Assembly: GCA_964384625.1 (NCBI GenBank)
Contig: CAYLNH010000292.1
Span: forward strand, 1 to 8,898
Source: CAYLNH01 sp964384625
Lineage (GTDB): Bacteria > Verrucomicrobiota > Lentisphaeria > JABSQK01
Length of the DNA: 8,898 nucleotides
Direction: 5' to 3'
Part shown: piece by piece, positions 1 through 6,394 of the stretch
Layout: each line of letters starts with the position of its first letter
Position numbering within the stretch: position 1 is the stretch's first letter
The notes under the pieces: generated by a model
What the model was told of the DNA's origin: nothing
Seen by the model: the letters and a program-made list of their open reading frames with translations, nothing else
Database searches by the model: none
Translations under genes and position numbers: made by a program

Positions 1-50
1 GCAAACGCCGGCTATGCCTGCCGCGCACCGCAAGCGACGCGCCTGAGCTA

Positions 51-184
51 CAGCTGTCCCGCCTGCCCGGCATGGCTCCAAGAGCGACGACGGCTGTCCC
101 GCCTGCCCGGCATGGCTCCAAGAGCGACGACGGCTGTCCCGCCGGCCCGGCATGGCTCGAAGAGCGACGACGGGTGTCCCGCCT
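51..184. repeat. 40-bp tandem repeat, about 3.4 copies
   Basis: Three full 40-bp units lie end to end at 61-100, 101-140 and 141-180. A partial copy precedes them (51-60, 9 of 10 bases matching) and the first four bases of a further unit follow (181-184). Units 1 and 2 are identical. Unit 3 differs at three sites (144, 159 and 174), each changed to G. There are no unique spacers, so it is not a CRISPR array. The period is not a multiple of three, so the array is unlikely to encode a protein repeat. It ends inside the stop codon of the pseudopilin gene (185-183). It could be a dispersed intergenic repeat family of this genome, which a single window cannot show. Confidence 0.93.
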
Positions 185-1010
185 ATCGGGGCGGCAGGTA
201 TCCCTTGGCGTGGTTGGGCGTTTCATAGCGATATGGTACGGGGACAACACGCGAGTCGCAGACCGGGTCCGGTGTCGCTATGCCCGGTAAGCGGAAACAG
301 GAACCGTCGGTGCGCAGGAAATTGCGGTCGATGTCGCCGCGGACGGGGGCCGGGCCGCCGTAGATATGAATTGCGCTGTTCGAGTCGTTATTCCGTCTGA
401 GCGGTAAGATGCCCTCGCGGTCGGGGTGCGCTGAACTGATCGTCGTCGAGGCGCTGCGCCAGCGGTCGACATCGGTAACCAGGACGTCAAATTCATAGCT
501 GTTCCCGTCGACTGTCCAGGTGGCATAATCGTCGATCCGGTAGATCGTCTCTTCGCTGCTGCCCCGGGCCATGGGCTGGCCGAAGTAGTATTCGTAACTG
601 AGCCCGATGTTGTCGGGGGAGACATTCTCGAAATCATAAAACACGGGCGTCAGCGGACAAGCCAGAATCTCCGGCGGGCCCAGTTACAGGAGGCGCCCGC
701 GGTCGTCATTGTCGTAATTATCCTTAGCCAGATGCCGCTGCATCACGGTGCGCGTCGGGAACCAGTCGCTGTTTTCGTCTGCATACAGCATCAAGCCCGG
801 TCCCAACTGTCGTTGGGTGGACATGCAGACGGTGAGTTGCGCCTGGTATTTGGCGCGGCCGAGGACGGGGAGCAGCATCGCCGCGAGAATTGCGATAATT
901 GCCACGACCACCAGGAGTTCGATCAGAGTGAATACTGCTACGCATTGCCGGCGAATATCGATTGTGCAGCAGGCAGTTGCGTTCGAGACTGTTGACGAAT
1001 CTGCGACCAT
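183..1010 (-). pseudogene. Pseudopilin-like protein (type II secretion / type IV pilin N-terminal methylation domain), interrupted by an in-frame stop
   Basis: The 5' part (1010-684, 108 residues) carries the hydrophobic pilin segment FTLIELLVVVAIIAILAAML at about residues 28-47. It is followed by the usual continuation LGRAKYQAQLTVCMSTQRQL and a YADEN motif, which resembles the large Lentisphaerae/Planctomycetes families of prepilin-like surface proteins. A TAA at 686-684 stops it. The same frame then continues with no further stop to a TAG at 185-183. It includes an ILACP stretch directly after the stop and, near the end, NFLRTDGSC, which resembles the N-x-L-F-x-DGS motif near the C-terminus of these proteins. 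The two halves therefore look like one gene of about 275 codons with a single nonsense codon. The residue before the F of the segment is V rather than the canonical G. The leader is long (about 27 residues) and the Shine-Dalgarno for ATG 1010 is weak. A strong GAGGAG followed by a GTG at 1038-1036 lies upstream in a different frame, so the true start is uncertain. A sequencing error at the stop cannot be excluded. Confidence 0.82.
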
Positions 1011-1188
1011 GACTTGCTGCGAGACCTTTTACCTGCACTGGTTGCTCCTCGCGCGGCACTTACAGGGGATTTAGTAAAGACCACAAGCAAATTCAAGCCC
1101 GCCGGCTGTCTTTCTCGGCGCCTGATCTGAACACGTTGCGTTGCCGTACTTCCCGGTGTACCTTCCCGCTTCCACGGAAGGAACAACT
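1011..1188. other. Divergent intergenic region between the pseudopilin gene and tyrA
   Basis: This stretch should hold promoters for both directions. Toward the pseudopilin gene, a TTGAAT hexamer (1096-1091, minus strand) stands 16 bp ahead of CTAAAT, a fair sigma-70-like pair. Toward tyrA, TTGCGT (1136-1141) and TACCTT (1159-1164) are 17 bp apart but match the consensus poorly. Neither is more than a suggestion. Confidence 0.3.
1176..1183 (+). promoter_or_regulatory. Shine-Dalgarno site that fixes the tyrA start
   Basis: GGAAGGAA, with AAGGA ending 6 bases before ATG 1189, is a good ribosome binding site. It favours 1189 over an in-frame TTG at 1141 upstream, whose extra residues do not resemble the family. 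Confidence 0.75.
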
Positions 1189-2085
1189 ATGCAGCCGATT
1201 CTCAGCCATTCCCGCGTGACCATCGTCGGCCTCGGCCAACTCGGCGGTTCGCTTGCCATGCGGCTGCGTGACCTGGGTTGCGCGGAGATCTACGGTGTGA
1301 CCCGCAGTCGCGAGACGCTGGACCGACTGCTCGACACCGGCACCCTCGACCATGCCGCCACCGACCCCCACGCGATCCTGCCGATTACCGATATTTGTTT
1401 CCTCTGCATGCCGTTGACCGCATCCGTCCGTTTCGTCGAAGAGAATATTGAGCATTTCCGTCCCGGCTCCATCGTCACTGATGTCGGCAGCGTGAAGGGT
1501 TCGATCGTGGCTGCTTTGCGCCCGATGTTGGCCGAGAAAGGCGTAGCCTTCGTCGGCTCCCATCCAATGGCCGGCACGGAGCTTTCCGGCATTGACAGCG
1601 CTGACCCGAAGCTGTATGACGGCTGTATCTGTTTCCTGACGCCGACCGAAGCGGACGACCCCGATGTCCTGGCGGTCATCCGCCAGTACTGGGAGGAGAT
1701 TGGTGCCTGTGTCCTTGAGTTGCCGACCGACCGGCACGATGCCGCCGTGGCATATGCCAGTCACATGCTCCATCTGGTGTCTGCCGGCCTCGTCAACACC
1801 GTATTGGGCGAGGGCGACAGGGAAGCTCGGGGACTGGCTGCCGCGGGTGCGTTTCGTGACATGACCCGGGTTGCCGGCAGCGACACGGCCATGTGGCTGG
1901 ATATCTGCAAGCATAACTCGAAGATGATCCTACAGGCGGTCGATCGTTTCAAGGAAGAACTGGACGTGATTCGCGCTGCAGTGGCCGGTGAGCAGTGGGA
2001 TGCAGTCGAGAGTTTTCTGGAACAGGCGCGTACTGCCCGGCAGGAGTGGCCGAACTTGAAATTGGAGAGCAATGCTGATGAATGA
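1189..2085 (+). CDS. tyrA: Prephenate dehydrogenase (TyrA)
   Basis: The product is 298 residues. It should oxidise and decarboxylate prephenate to 4-hydroxyphenylpyruvate with NAD(P)+, the committed step of tyrosine synthesis in the cytoplasm. The N-terminal Rossmann fold shows VGLGQLGGSLA (residues 13-23). TDVGSVK is at 97-103. The substrate-site motif GSHPMAGTE is at 123-131, with His127 in the position of the family's catalytic histidine. The helical C-terminal domain carries HDAAVAYASHMLHL (183-196) and FRDMTRVAGSDTAMW (222-236). There is no chorismate mutase domain in front and no room for an ACT domain behind, so it is the short monofunctional form. An arogenate dehydrogenase cannot be excluded from sequence alone. 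It is the first gene of an overlapping trio with queF and prmC. Confidence 0.93.
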   Translation: MQPILSHSRVTIVGLGQLGGSLAMRLRDLGCAEIYGVTRSRETLDRLLDTGTLDHAATDPHAILPITDICFLCMPLTASVRFVEENIEHFRPGSIVTDVGSVKGSIVAALRPMLAEKGVAFVGSHPMAGTELSGIDSADPKLYDGCICFLTPTEADDPDVLAVIRQYWEEIGACVLELPTDRHDAAVAYASHMLHLVSAGLVNTVLGEGDREARGLAAAGAFRDMTRVAGSDTAMWLDICKHNSKMILQAVDRFKEELDVIRAAVAGEQWDAVESFLEQARTARQEWPNLKLESNADE

Positions 2086-2497
2086 TGCTGAATACCTGCA
2101 GGACCTGTCGCTGCTGAAAAAGACCGACACGGTTTATCCGACCAGTCCCGACGAGGCCAAACTGGAAGTTTTTGCCAATCGCTTTGCCGATCGCGACTTC
2201 TGGATCACGTTCGAGTGCCCGGAATTTACCTCGGTCTGTCCGGTGACCGCCCAGCCGGATTTCGGCACGATCACGATCCGCTATATTCCGGATCAGAAGT
2301 GTATCGAGAGCAAATCGCTCAAGCTCTATATGTTTTCCTACCGCAATCACAACACGTTCTACGAGGAAGCCGTGAACCGCATTCTTGACGACGTCGTTGC
2401 CGCCTGCGATCCGCGTGAGTGTGTTGTGCTCGGCGAGTTTACGCCGCGCGGCGGCATCGAAATGACCATTGAAGTGAGTCATTCCAAGAGCAAATGA
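2072..2497 (+). CDS. queF: NADPH-dependent 7-cyano-7-deazaguanine reductase (QueF, short type)
   Basis: The product is 141 residues. It should reduce the nitrile of preQ0 to the aminomethyl group of preQ1 with two NADPH, in the synthesis of the tRNA wobble base queuosine. The family's catalytic segment is FTSVCPVTAQPDFG, with nucleophile Cys56 and proton donor Asp63. The QueF signature ESKSLKLY follows at 79-86, then RNHNTFYEE (91-99) with the substrate-binding His/Glu. The length fits the single-domain YkvM type rather than the two-domain E. coli type. The start overlaps the end of tyrA by 14 bases. ATG 2078 (8-base overlap) is also possible, and GGAGAG at 2064-2069 could serve either. The gene overlaps prmC by 4 bases at its end. 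Translation is probably coupled along the operon. Confidence 0.95.
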   Translation: MLMNDAEYLQDLSLLKKTDTVYPTSPDEAKLEVFANRFADRDFWITFECPEFTSVCPVTAQPDFGTITIRYIPDQKCIESKSLKLYMFSYRNHNTFYEEAVNRILDDVVAACDPRECVVLGEFTPRGGIEMTIEVSHSKSK

Positions 2498-3339
2498 AGA
2501 CGCTTCTCGAGATTATCAAACAGTCCGAAGACTACCTCGCAAAGCGTTCGTTTATTGAATCGCCGCGCGTTGATGGCGAATGGTTGATTGCGCATGCGTT
2601 GGGTACCACGCGGATGCAGCTCTATATCGATTTCGAACGGCCGTTATCGGAAGACGAACTTGCCGCGATCCGCCCGCTTCTCAAACGACGCGCCGAAGGC
2701 GAGCCGCTGCAGTACATCACCGGTTCGACCGAGTTCTACAATTCCGAGATCCTTGTTGGTCCGGGTGTCTTGGTCCCGCGCCCGGAGACGGAACGCCTGG
2801 TTGATGTTGCGCTGGAAAAGTACAGCGGGCAGGGCGATATCCTCGATCTCTGCACCGGGTCCGGCGCGATCCTGTTTGCCTTGGCCAAGGAGTTGCCGGA
2901 CGCGCCCAAGATGATCGGGGTCGACAACTCAGAAGCCGCTCTGGAGTGGGCCGAGAAGAACCTTGCTGCGTTGCAGCCGAAACAGGTGAAGTTCCTTTTG
3001 GGCGATCTCTATGAGCCCGTTGCCGACCGCAAGTTCGAGCTGATTACCGCCAATCCACCGTATGTCGCAGACAACGAGAAGGAGGTCCTTCCGAAAGATG
3101 TGCGTGATTACGAACCGGCGGAAGCCCTCTTCGCCGGTGACGGCCTGGATGTCCTTAAGCGCATCGCCGACAGGGGAAGGGAACACCTCCTTCCCGGCGG
3201 TTGGCTGATCTGCGAGATCAACGAACGCCTGGGGCCTCAGTCCAAGGAGGTCCTTGCGAGCGCCGGCCTGAAGGACGTCGAGATCATCAAAGACTACTCC
3301 CGCAAAGACCGCATCGTCATCGGCCGGAGCCCCCGGTAA
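2494..3339 (+). CDS. prmC: Peptide chain release factor N5-glutamine methyltransferase (PrmC/HemK)
   Basis: The product is 281 residues, the usual length. It should methylate the glutamine of the GGQ motif in release factors 1 and 2 using S-adenosylmethionine. The N-terminal helical domain is followed by GEPLQYITGSTEFY (69-82) and GPGVLVPRPETE (89-100), both typical of PrmC. The SAM-binding loop is LDLCTGSGAI (117-126). The acidic residue closing the second strand is in VDNSE (143-147). The catalytic and substrate-binding motif NPPY is at 187-190. The start codon overlaps the queF stop in ATGA (2494-2497) and its own Shine-Dalgarno is poor, so it probably depends on coupling to queF. PrmC usually lies next to prfA. 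Here it stands behind tyrA and queF. Confidence 0.95.
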   Translation: MKTLLEIIKQSEDYLAKRSFIESPRVDGEWLIAHALGTTRMQLYIDFERPLSEDELAAIRPLLKRRAEGEPLQYITGSTEFYNSEILVGPGVLVPRPETERLVDVALEKYSGQGDILDLCTGSGAILFALAKELPDAPKMIGVDNSEAALEWAEKNLAALQPKQVKFLLGDLYEPVADRKFELITANPPYVADNEKEVLPKDVRDYEPAEALFAGDGLDVLKRIADRGREHLLPGGWLICEINERLGPQSKEVLASAGLKDVEIIKDYSRKDRIVIGRSPR

Positions 3340-3385
3340 TTTCGACCCGCCCCCGCTTGAAACGGCACCGCTGCCGGCTTTCGGG

Positions 3386-3430
3386 ATCGATTCCCATCGA
3401 GATCTTTCGAGATCTGTCGATATCTGTTGA
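3386..3430. repeat. Degenerate 10-bp periodic repeat behind prmC
   Basis: Consecutive 10-base units at 3401-3410, 3411-3420 and 3421-3430 read gatctttcga, gatctgtcga and tatctgttga. The ATCGA end recurs in phase at 3386-3390 and 3396-3400. The spacing is close to one helical turn. No function can be assigned. It may be slippage-derived or a protein-binding stretch. Confidence 0.6.
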
Positions 3431-3504
3431 CAGTGGCCGCGTCCTGGATGTCTTGAGTCCGGCGGCAACCGCGAGTGAAACCTGTGGGTGTCGCTACACC
3501 TGCC

Positions 3505-3532
3505 GCGAAACGGGCCGGCATCGACGTTTCGC
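3505..3532. terminator. Possible bidirectional terminator hairpin between convergent genes
   Basis: GCGAAACG (3505-3512) pairs perfectly with CGTTTCGC (3525-3532) around a 12-base loop. It lies 13 bases past the UROD-like stop and downstream of prmC, where a terminator would be expected. Neither strand has a U-tract, so it is not a classical intrinsic terminator. Confidence 0.35.
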
Positions 3533-3545
3533 CTCAGAATGCCAA

Positions 3546-4688
3546 CTATTCCCCTCGCAGCAACGCTGCCTTGCGCTCCATGTAATAGCGGAAGTTGTCC
3601 AGGGAGACGTCCGGCGGAACGGTGTGGTCGACGGTGGGGATGAAGCCGCCTTCCTCGATTAGAGGCCGCAACGCGGCCAAGTGGTCGTCGATCGCTTTGC
3701 GGTCTTTGGCGAGTTCGCGTTTATCGACGCCGCCGAAGAGGCGCAGACTGCGGCCGTACTTCTTGCGAAGCATGTTCGGATCGGTGTCGTTCGAAGCACG
3801 CTCCAAAGGCCAGACCGCGTCAACGCCGGCATCCAGCAGCAATGGAAAGAGCGGTTCGCTGTTGCCGTCGGTGTCAACCATGACGTAGCGGACGCCGTTG
3901 GTCTTGAGGAACTCCACCAGACGTTTGAGATGTGGAAAGATGAACTCTTCGTAGACGTTCGGACTCAGCAACGGGCCGGACTTCATGGCCATGTCTTCGG
4001 CAATCATGACGTATTCGAAGTCCATCGCGTCGACGGCCGGGGTCGCGACGGCGATGGTGAAGTCGGCGACAAACTCCATCATCTCGTGCATCAGTTCAGG
4101 TTGGTCGTACCAGGCGTAGCAGAGGGCTTCGGTGCCCATCATTTTGCGGGCGCGCCAGTAGAAACCGCCGGTGGCGGTATTGCGGCCGAGGATTGTCGGA
4201 CATTCGGATGCCTGCCACTGCGGCAGGTGTTCCGTTTTCCAGTTCTCCGGGTAGCGTTGGTCCAGAACAAGTTCGAATCGCTTCCGTATCGCCGCGAAGT
4301 CCTGCCTGTTCTTTACGGGGAACTCCAGGAAGGTATCCATGGACGCGCGTGTGCCGAACCGGCTCCGCCCCGCTTTCAGCGCCTGGCGTTTGACTCCGTC
4401 ACGGTCAATGAAGATTTCGTATTCGTCGGTTTCCTCGACAACGCGGTGTTCGAAGGGCCGGCTCATGCCGAAGTCGATCGGGACAAACAGTCGGTGGTCC
4501 ATGCCCCAGTAGTCGTCGCCGTACCACCAGTTCCAGTTCACGTTGTTGTCGCTCAGGCCCTCAGCCAGCCAGCGCTCCCGGGTTTGTCCCCAGCAGCCGG
4601 CTTCCCAGTTGGGGACGCGGTCTACCGGTTGGTAGTCGAATACGTCAATGAATCGCTGTTTGTCCGTAATCATGTCAATCATGGTCAT
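3546..4688 (-). CDS. Uroporphyrinogen decarboxylase-like protein (UROD/MtaA superfamily), substrate unknown
   Basis: The product is 380 residues, a soluble (beta/alpha)8-type protein of the superfamily that includes HemE and the cobamide-dependent methyltransferases MtaA and CmuA. Recognisable segments are the N-terminal RFIDVFDYQPVDRVPNW (12-28), EDMAMKSGPLLSP (231-243), VMVDTDGNSEPL (269-280), LFGGVDKREL (317-326) and PTVDHTVPPDVSLDNF (351-366). The HemE N-terminal signature RQAGRY is absent, so this is not the heme enzyme. The zinc-binding H-x-C of MtaA-type methyltransferases is replaced by D-T-D (272-274). It belongs to the large uncharacterised UROD-like group common in Lentisphaerae and Planctomycetes. 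Methyl transfer or demethylation of a small organic compound is a guess. GGAGAA (4701-4696) lies 7 bases before ATG 4688 and supports this start. It diverges from an AraC-family regulator that may control it. Confidence 0.85.
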   Translation of the reverse strand: MTMIDMITDKQRFIDVFDYQPVDRVPNWEAGCWGQTRERWLAEGLSDNNVNWNWWYGDDYWGMDHRLFVPIDFGMSRPFEHRVVEETDEYEIFIDRDGVKRQALKAGRSRFGTRASMDTFLEFPVKNRQDFAAIRKRFELVLDQRYPENWKTEHLPQWQASECPTILGRNTATGGFYWRARKMMGTEALCYAWYDQPELMHEMMEFVADFTIAVATPAVDAMDFEYVMIAEDMAMKSGPLLSPNVYEEFIFPHLKRLVEFLKTNGVRYVMVDTDGNSEPLFPLLLDAGVDAVWPLERASNDTDPNMLRKKYGRSLRLFGGVDKRELAKDRKAIDDHLAALRPLIEEGGFIPTVDHTVPPDVSLDNFRYYMERKAALLRGE

Positions 4689-4786
4689 TTCTGAGTTCTC
4701 CGGTTACAGGTACGAGGAAACAATGAATCAGATAATGACGGTTTTGAATGGAATGTTACTGCAAATAGTAGCATATTACCGTCATT
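4689..4786. promoter_or_regulatory. AT-rich divergent promoter region with probable operator
   Basis: The 98 bp between the UROD-like gene and the AraC gene are clearly richer in A and T than the surroundings and must hold the promoters for both. Possible elements include TTGAAT at 4744-4749 toward the regulator and TTCAAA with CATTGT 17 bp downstream on the minus strand. None is a strong match. The inverted repeat at 4732-4788 is the most conspicuous element. Confidence 0.55.
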
Positions 4787-4788
4787 AT
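4732..4788. promoter_or_regulatory. 11-bp perfect inverted repeat, candidate AraC-family operator
   Basis: ATAATGACGGT (4732-4742) is matched exactly by its reverse complement ACCGTCATTAT (4778-4788). Thirty-five bases separate the arms and the centres are 46 bp apart. The right arm covers the first two bases of the AraC start codon (4787-4789). A smaller inverted repeat, TACT/AGTA (4757-4760 and 4767-4770), lies between the arms. The position suggests binding by the neighbouring regulator, with autoregulation. That is inference. Confidence 0.6.
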
Positions 4789-5662
4789 GTCGATTTTGAG
4801 GCGGAAAGACTACCTGCTCGACCGAAAACTGCCGTTGGAGATCCGGCGTGCTGTCGTACGGCGCGGCACGGAGGAGGATCACGGTCACGAGTTTACCGAA
4901 ATGGTGCTGGTTACCGCCGGCAGCGGCGATCATGTTCATGCTTCCTGCGCTTACCCGATCAGGCGTGGCGATCTGTTTGTGATCGATCCCGGACAGCCGC
5001 ACGCCTACATGTCGCCGCGTGCACTCGAGGTCTTGCTGTTTCTTTTCGATGAGCAGCATTTCGTTCGACAATTCCCGGATTTGCCGCGGCTTACGGGGTA
5101 CCAGGGCTTTTTTCATCTGGCGCCTGAGGCGCGTGCGGCTCATACGCACATGGGCAAGATCTCTCTGTCTCCGCAGGACATGTTTGCTGTCCGGCAACGC
5201 ACCGAGTTGATCGAAAGGGAGAAAACAGAGGGCCGCGAGGGTTACGCCCTGCGCTCGACGATGGTCTTCGGGACCATTCTGGTGGACATCTGTCGCGCCT
5301 TTGCCGCCGCCGAAGATCCGATGTCCCGCGAGTTGCGGCGTTTGGGAGATGCTATGGCGATACTGGAGGAGCACTACGATGAGCCGTGGACTGTCAGCCG
5401 GTTGGCGCAGTCGGTGAATGTTTCCGAGTCGACGCTGTTGCGCTACTTCAAGCGTTCCACCGGCAAGACACCCATGTCATGGCTGATTGATCTGCGGCTG
5501 TCGAAAGCATGCAGTCTGCTGCGGTCAACGGATCGTTCGGTAGCCGAGATCGCCGAGTGCAGCGGCTTTCCCGATGCCAACTACTTTTCTCGGAGGTTCA
5601 AACTGCGGCAGGGGGTGACGCCGACCGGGTTCCGCGCCGATTCTTCAGCTCCAAAGGTCTGA
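4787..5662 (+). CDS. AraC-family transcriptional regulator
   Basis: The product is 291 residues, the usual size. The N-terminal half is a cupin-like sensor domain (about 20-100) with HGHEFTEMVLVTAGSG (32-47) and RRGDLFVIDPGQPHAY (59-74), the pattern of AraC/RhaS-type ligand pockets. The C-terminal DNA-binding domain (about 186-285) has two helix-turn-helix units, TVSRLAQSVNVSESTLLRYF (202-221) and VAEIAECSGFPDANYFSRRF (252-271). An in-frame TAG at 4769-4771 limits how far upstream the start can lie. ATG 4787 is the only sensible choice but has no Shine-Dalgarno, so the message may be leaderless or poorly translated. It is divergent from the UROD-like gene, the usual place for a local activator or repressor. 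The ligand is unknown. A sugar or other small carbon compound is typical of the family. Confidence 0.93.
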   Translation: MSILRRKDYLLDRKLPLEIRRAVVRRGTEEDHGHEFTEMVLVTAGSGDHVHASCAYPIRRGDLFVIDPGQPHAYMSPRALEVLLFLFDEQHFVRQFPDLPRLTGYQGFFHLAPEARAAHTHMGKISLSPQDMFAVRQRTELIEREKTEGREGYALRSTMVFGTILVDICRAFAAAEDPMSRELRRLGDAMAILEEHYDEPWTVSRLAQSVNVSESTLLRYFKRSTGKTPMSWLIDLRLSKACSLLRSTDRSVAEIAECSGFPDANYFSRRFKLRQGVTPTGFRADSSAPKV

Positions 5663-5902
5663 CTGTCGCACTCCGTTATCAAGCGGTGGGCGACGCTGTG
5701 TGTGCCACTTCGATCTTGCAGTCGCCAGTCGGCCGCCTTACACCCGCAACCAATGGTTTGGCCGCAACACCTTATCCTTCTCTGTTGCCGTCAGCCGGTC
5801 ATGGCGCTGTTTCAGGGCGAGACCCAATCAAGCTGTTACAAAGTCCTGGTGACCGGGTCCACGCCGTGGGGCCTGCGTGCCGTGAGCTCCGGGGCGCCCG
5901 AA
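5663..5902. other. Convergent intergenic region with no recognised content
   Basis: These 240 bases separate the AraC gene from the convergent GNAT gene. I see no convincing gene, RNA or strong terminator. A GGCGAC/GTCGCC pair (5689-5694 and 5721-5726) encloses a 26-base loop and is weak. Confidence 0.5.
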
Positions 5903-6331
5903 TCAGGCGGGTACTCTCAAGGCCATCTGGTACTTGAACCCGATTTCGCCGGTCTGCCGGAATCCCAGTCTGGAGTAGGCCGCGATGGCGTTTTTGTTAT
6001 TGGTATGGACATCGAGTGTGATGGCGGAATGCGTGTTCAGGAGATCCGTCACCAGGCGCCGGGCAACGCCGCGGCGCTGCCATTGCGGTATGACGGCAAG
6101 CATTCCGATGTGTGCGGTGTTGCCGTCGGAGGTAACACTGAAATGTCCGATCGGTTCCTCGCCGGCGAGGACAATCCGGTCATTCCCCTGGGCGATGCGA
6201 GTTGCGAGATGCCGGCGTTCGTCGGCATCGCGCCATTCGCGATGTTTGCGCACAATGCGTTCCAGGCTGCCCTTATGCAGTTCGAACAGGAAATCCAGAT
6301 CCGCCTCCGTTGCCGGCCGCAATGCGATCAC
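5903..6331 (-). CDS. GNAT-family N-acetyltransferase
   Basis: The product is 142 residues from the GTG at 6331, a single GNAT domain that moves an acetyl group from acetyl-CoA to an amine of unknown identity. The N-terminus IALRPATEADLDFLFELH (2-19) is the usual first strand and helix. Motif A is IGMLAVIPQWQRRGVARRL (75-93), with the acetyl-CoA pyrophosphate loop Q-R-R-G-V-A at 85-90. Motif B is NNKNAIAAYSRLGFRQTG (111-128). An in-frame ATG at 6361 would add 10 residues outside the domain and has no ribosome binding site. GTG 6331 is preceded by GAGGAG at 7 bases. It lies 63 bases behind the GH2 gene on the same strand, so cotranscription is likely. It resembles RimI and small-molecule acetyltransferases equally well. 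Confidence 0.9.
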   Translation of the reverse strand: MIALRPATEADLDFLFELHKGSLERIVRKHREWRDADERRHLATRIAQGNDRIVLAGEEPIGHFSVTSDGNTAHIGMLAVIPQWQRRGVARRLVTDLLNTHSAITLDVHTNNKNAIAAYSRLGFRQTGEIGFKYQMALRVPA

Positions 6332-6338
6332 CCGGTTT

Positions 6339-6344
6339 CTCCTC
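6339..6344 (-). promoter_or_regulatory. Shine-Dalgarno site that fixes the GNAT start
   Basis: GAGGAG on the minus strand ends 7 bases before GTG 6331. Nothing comparable precedes ATG 6361, which argues for the shorter protein. Confidence 0.7.
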
Positions 6345-6394
6345 ACAGTGTTTTCGAGCATGTACGGTTTCTGTAATTGCGTTCGGCAGGCGGC

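Larger units (their letters stand above)
3340..3545. other. Convergent intergenic region between prmC and the UROD-like gene
   Basis: No gene is seen. It holds a degenerate 10-bp periodic repeat (3386-3430) and a hairpin (3505-3532), described separately. A second small inverted repeat, GGTGT (3487-3491) with ACACC (3496-3500) around a 4-base loop, lies between them. Confidence 0.6.
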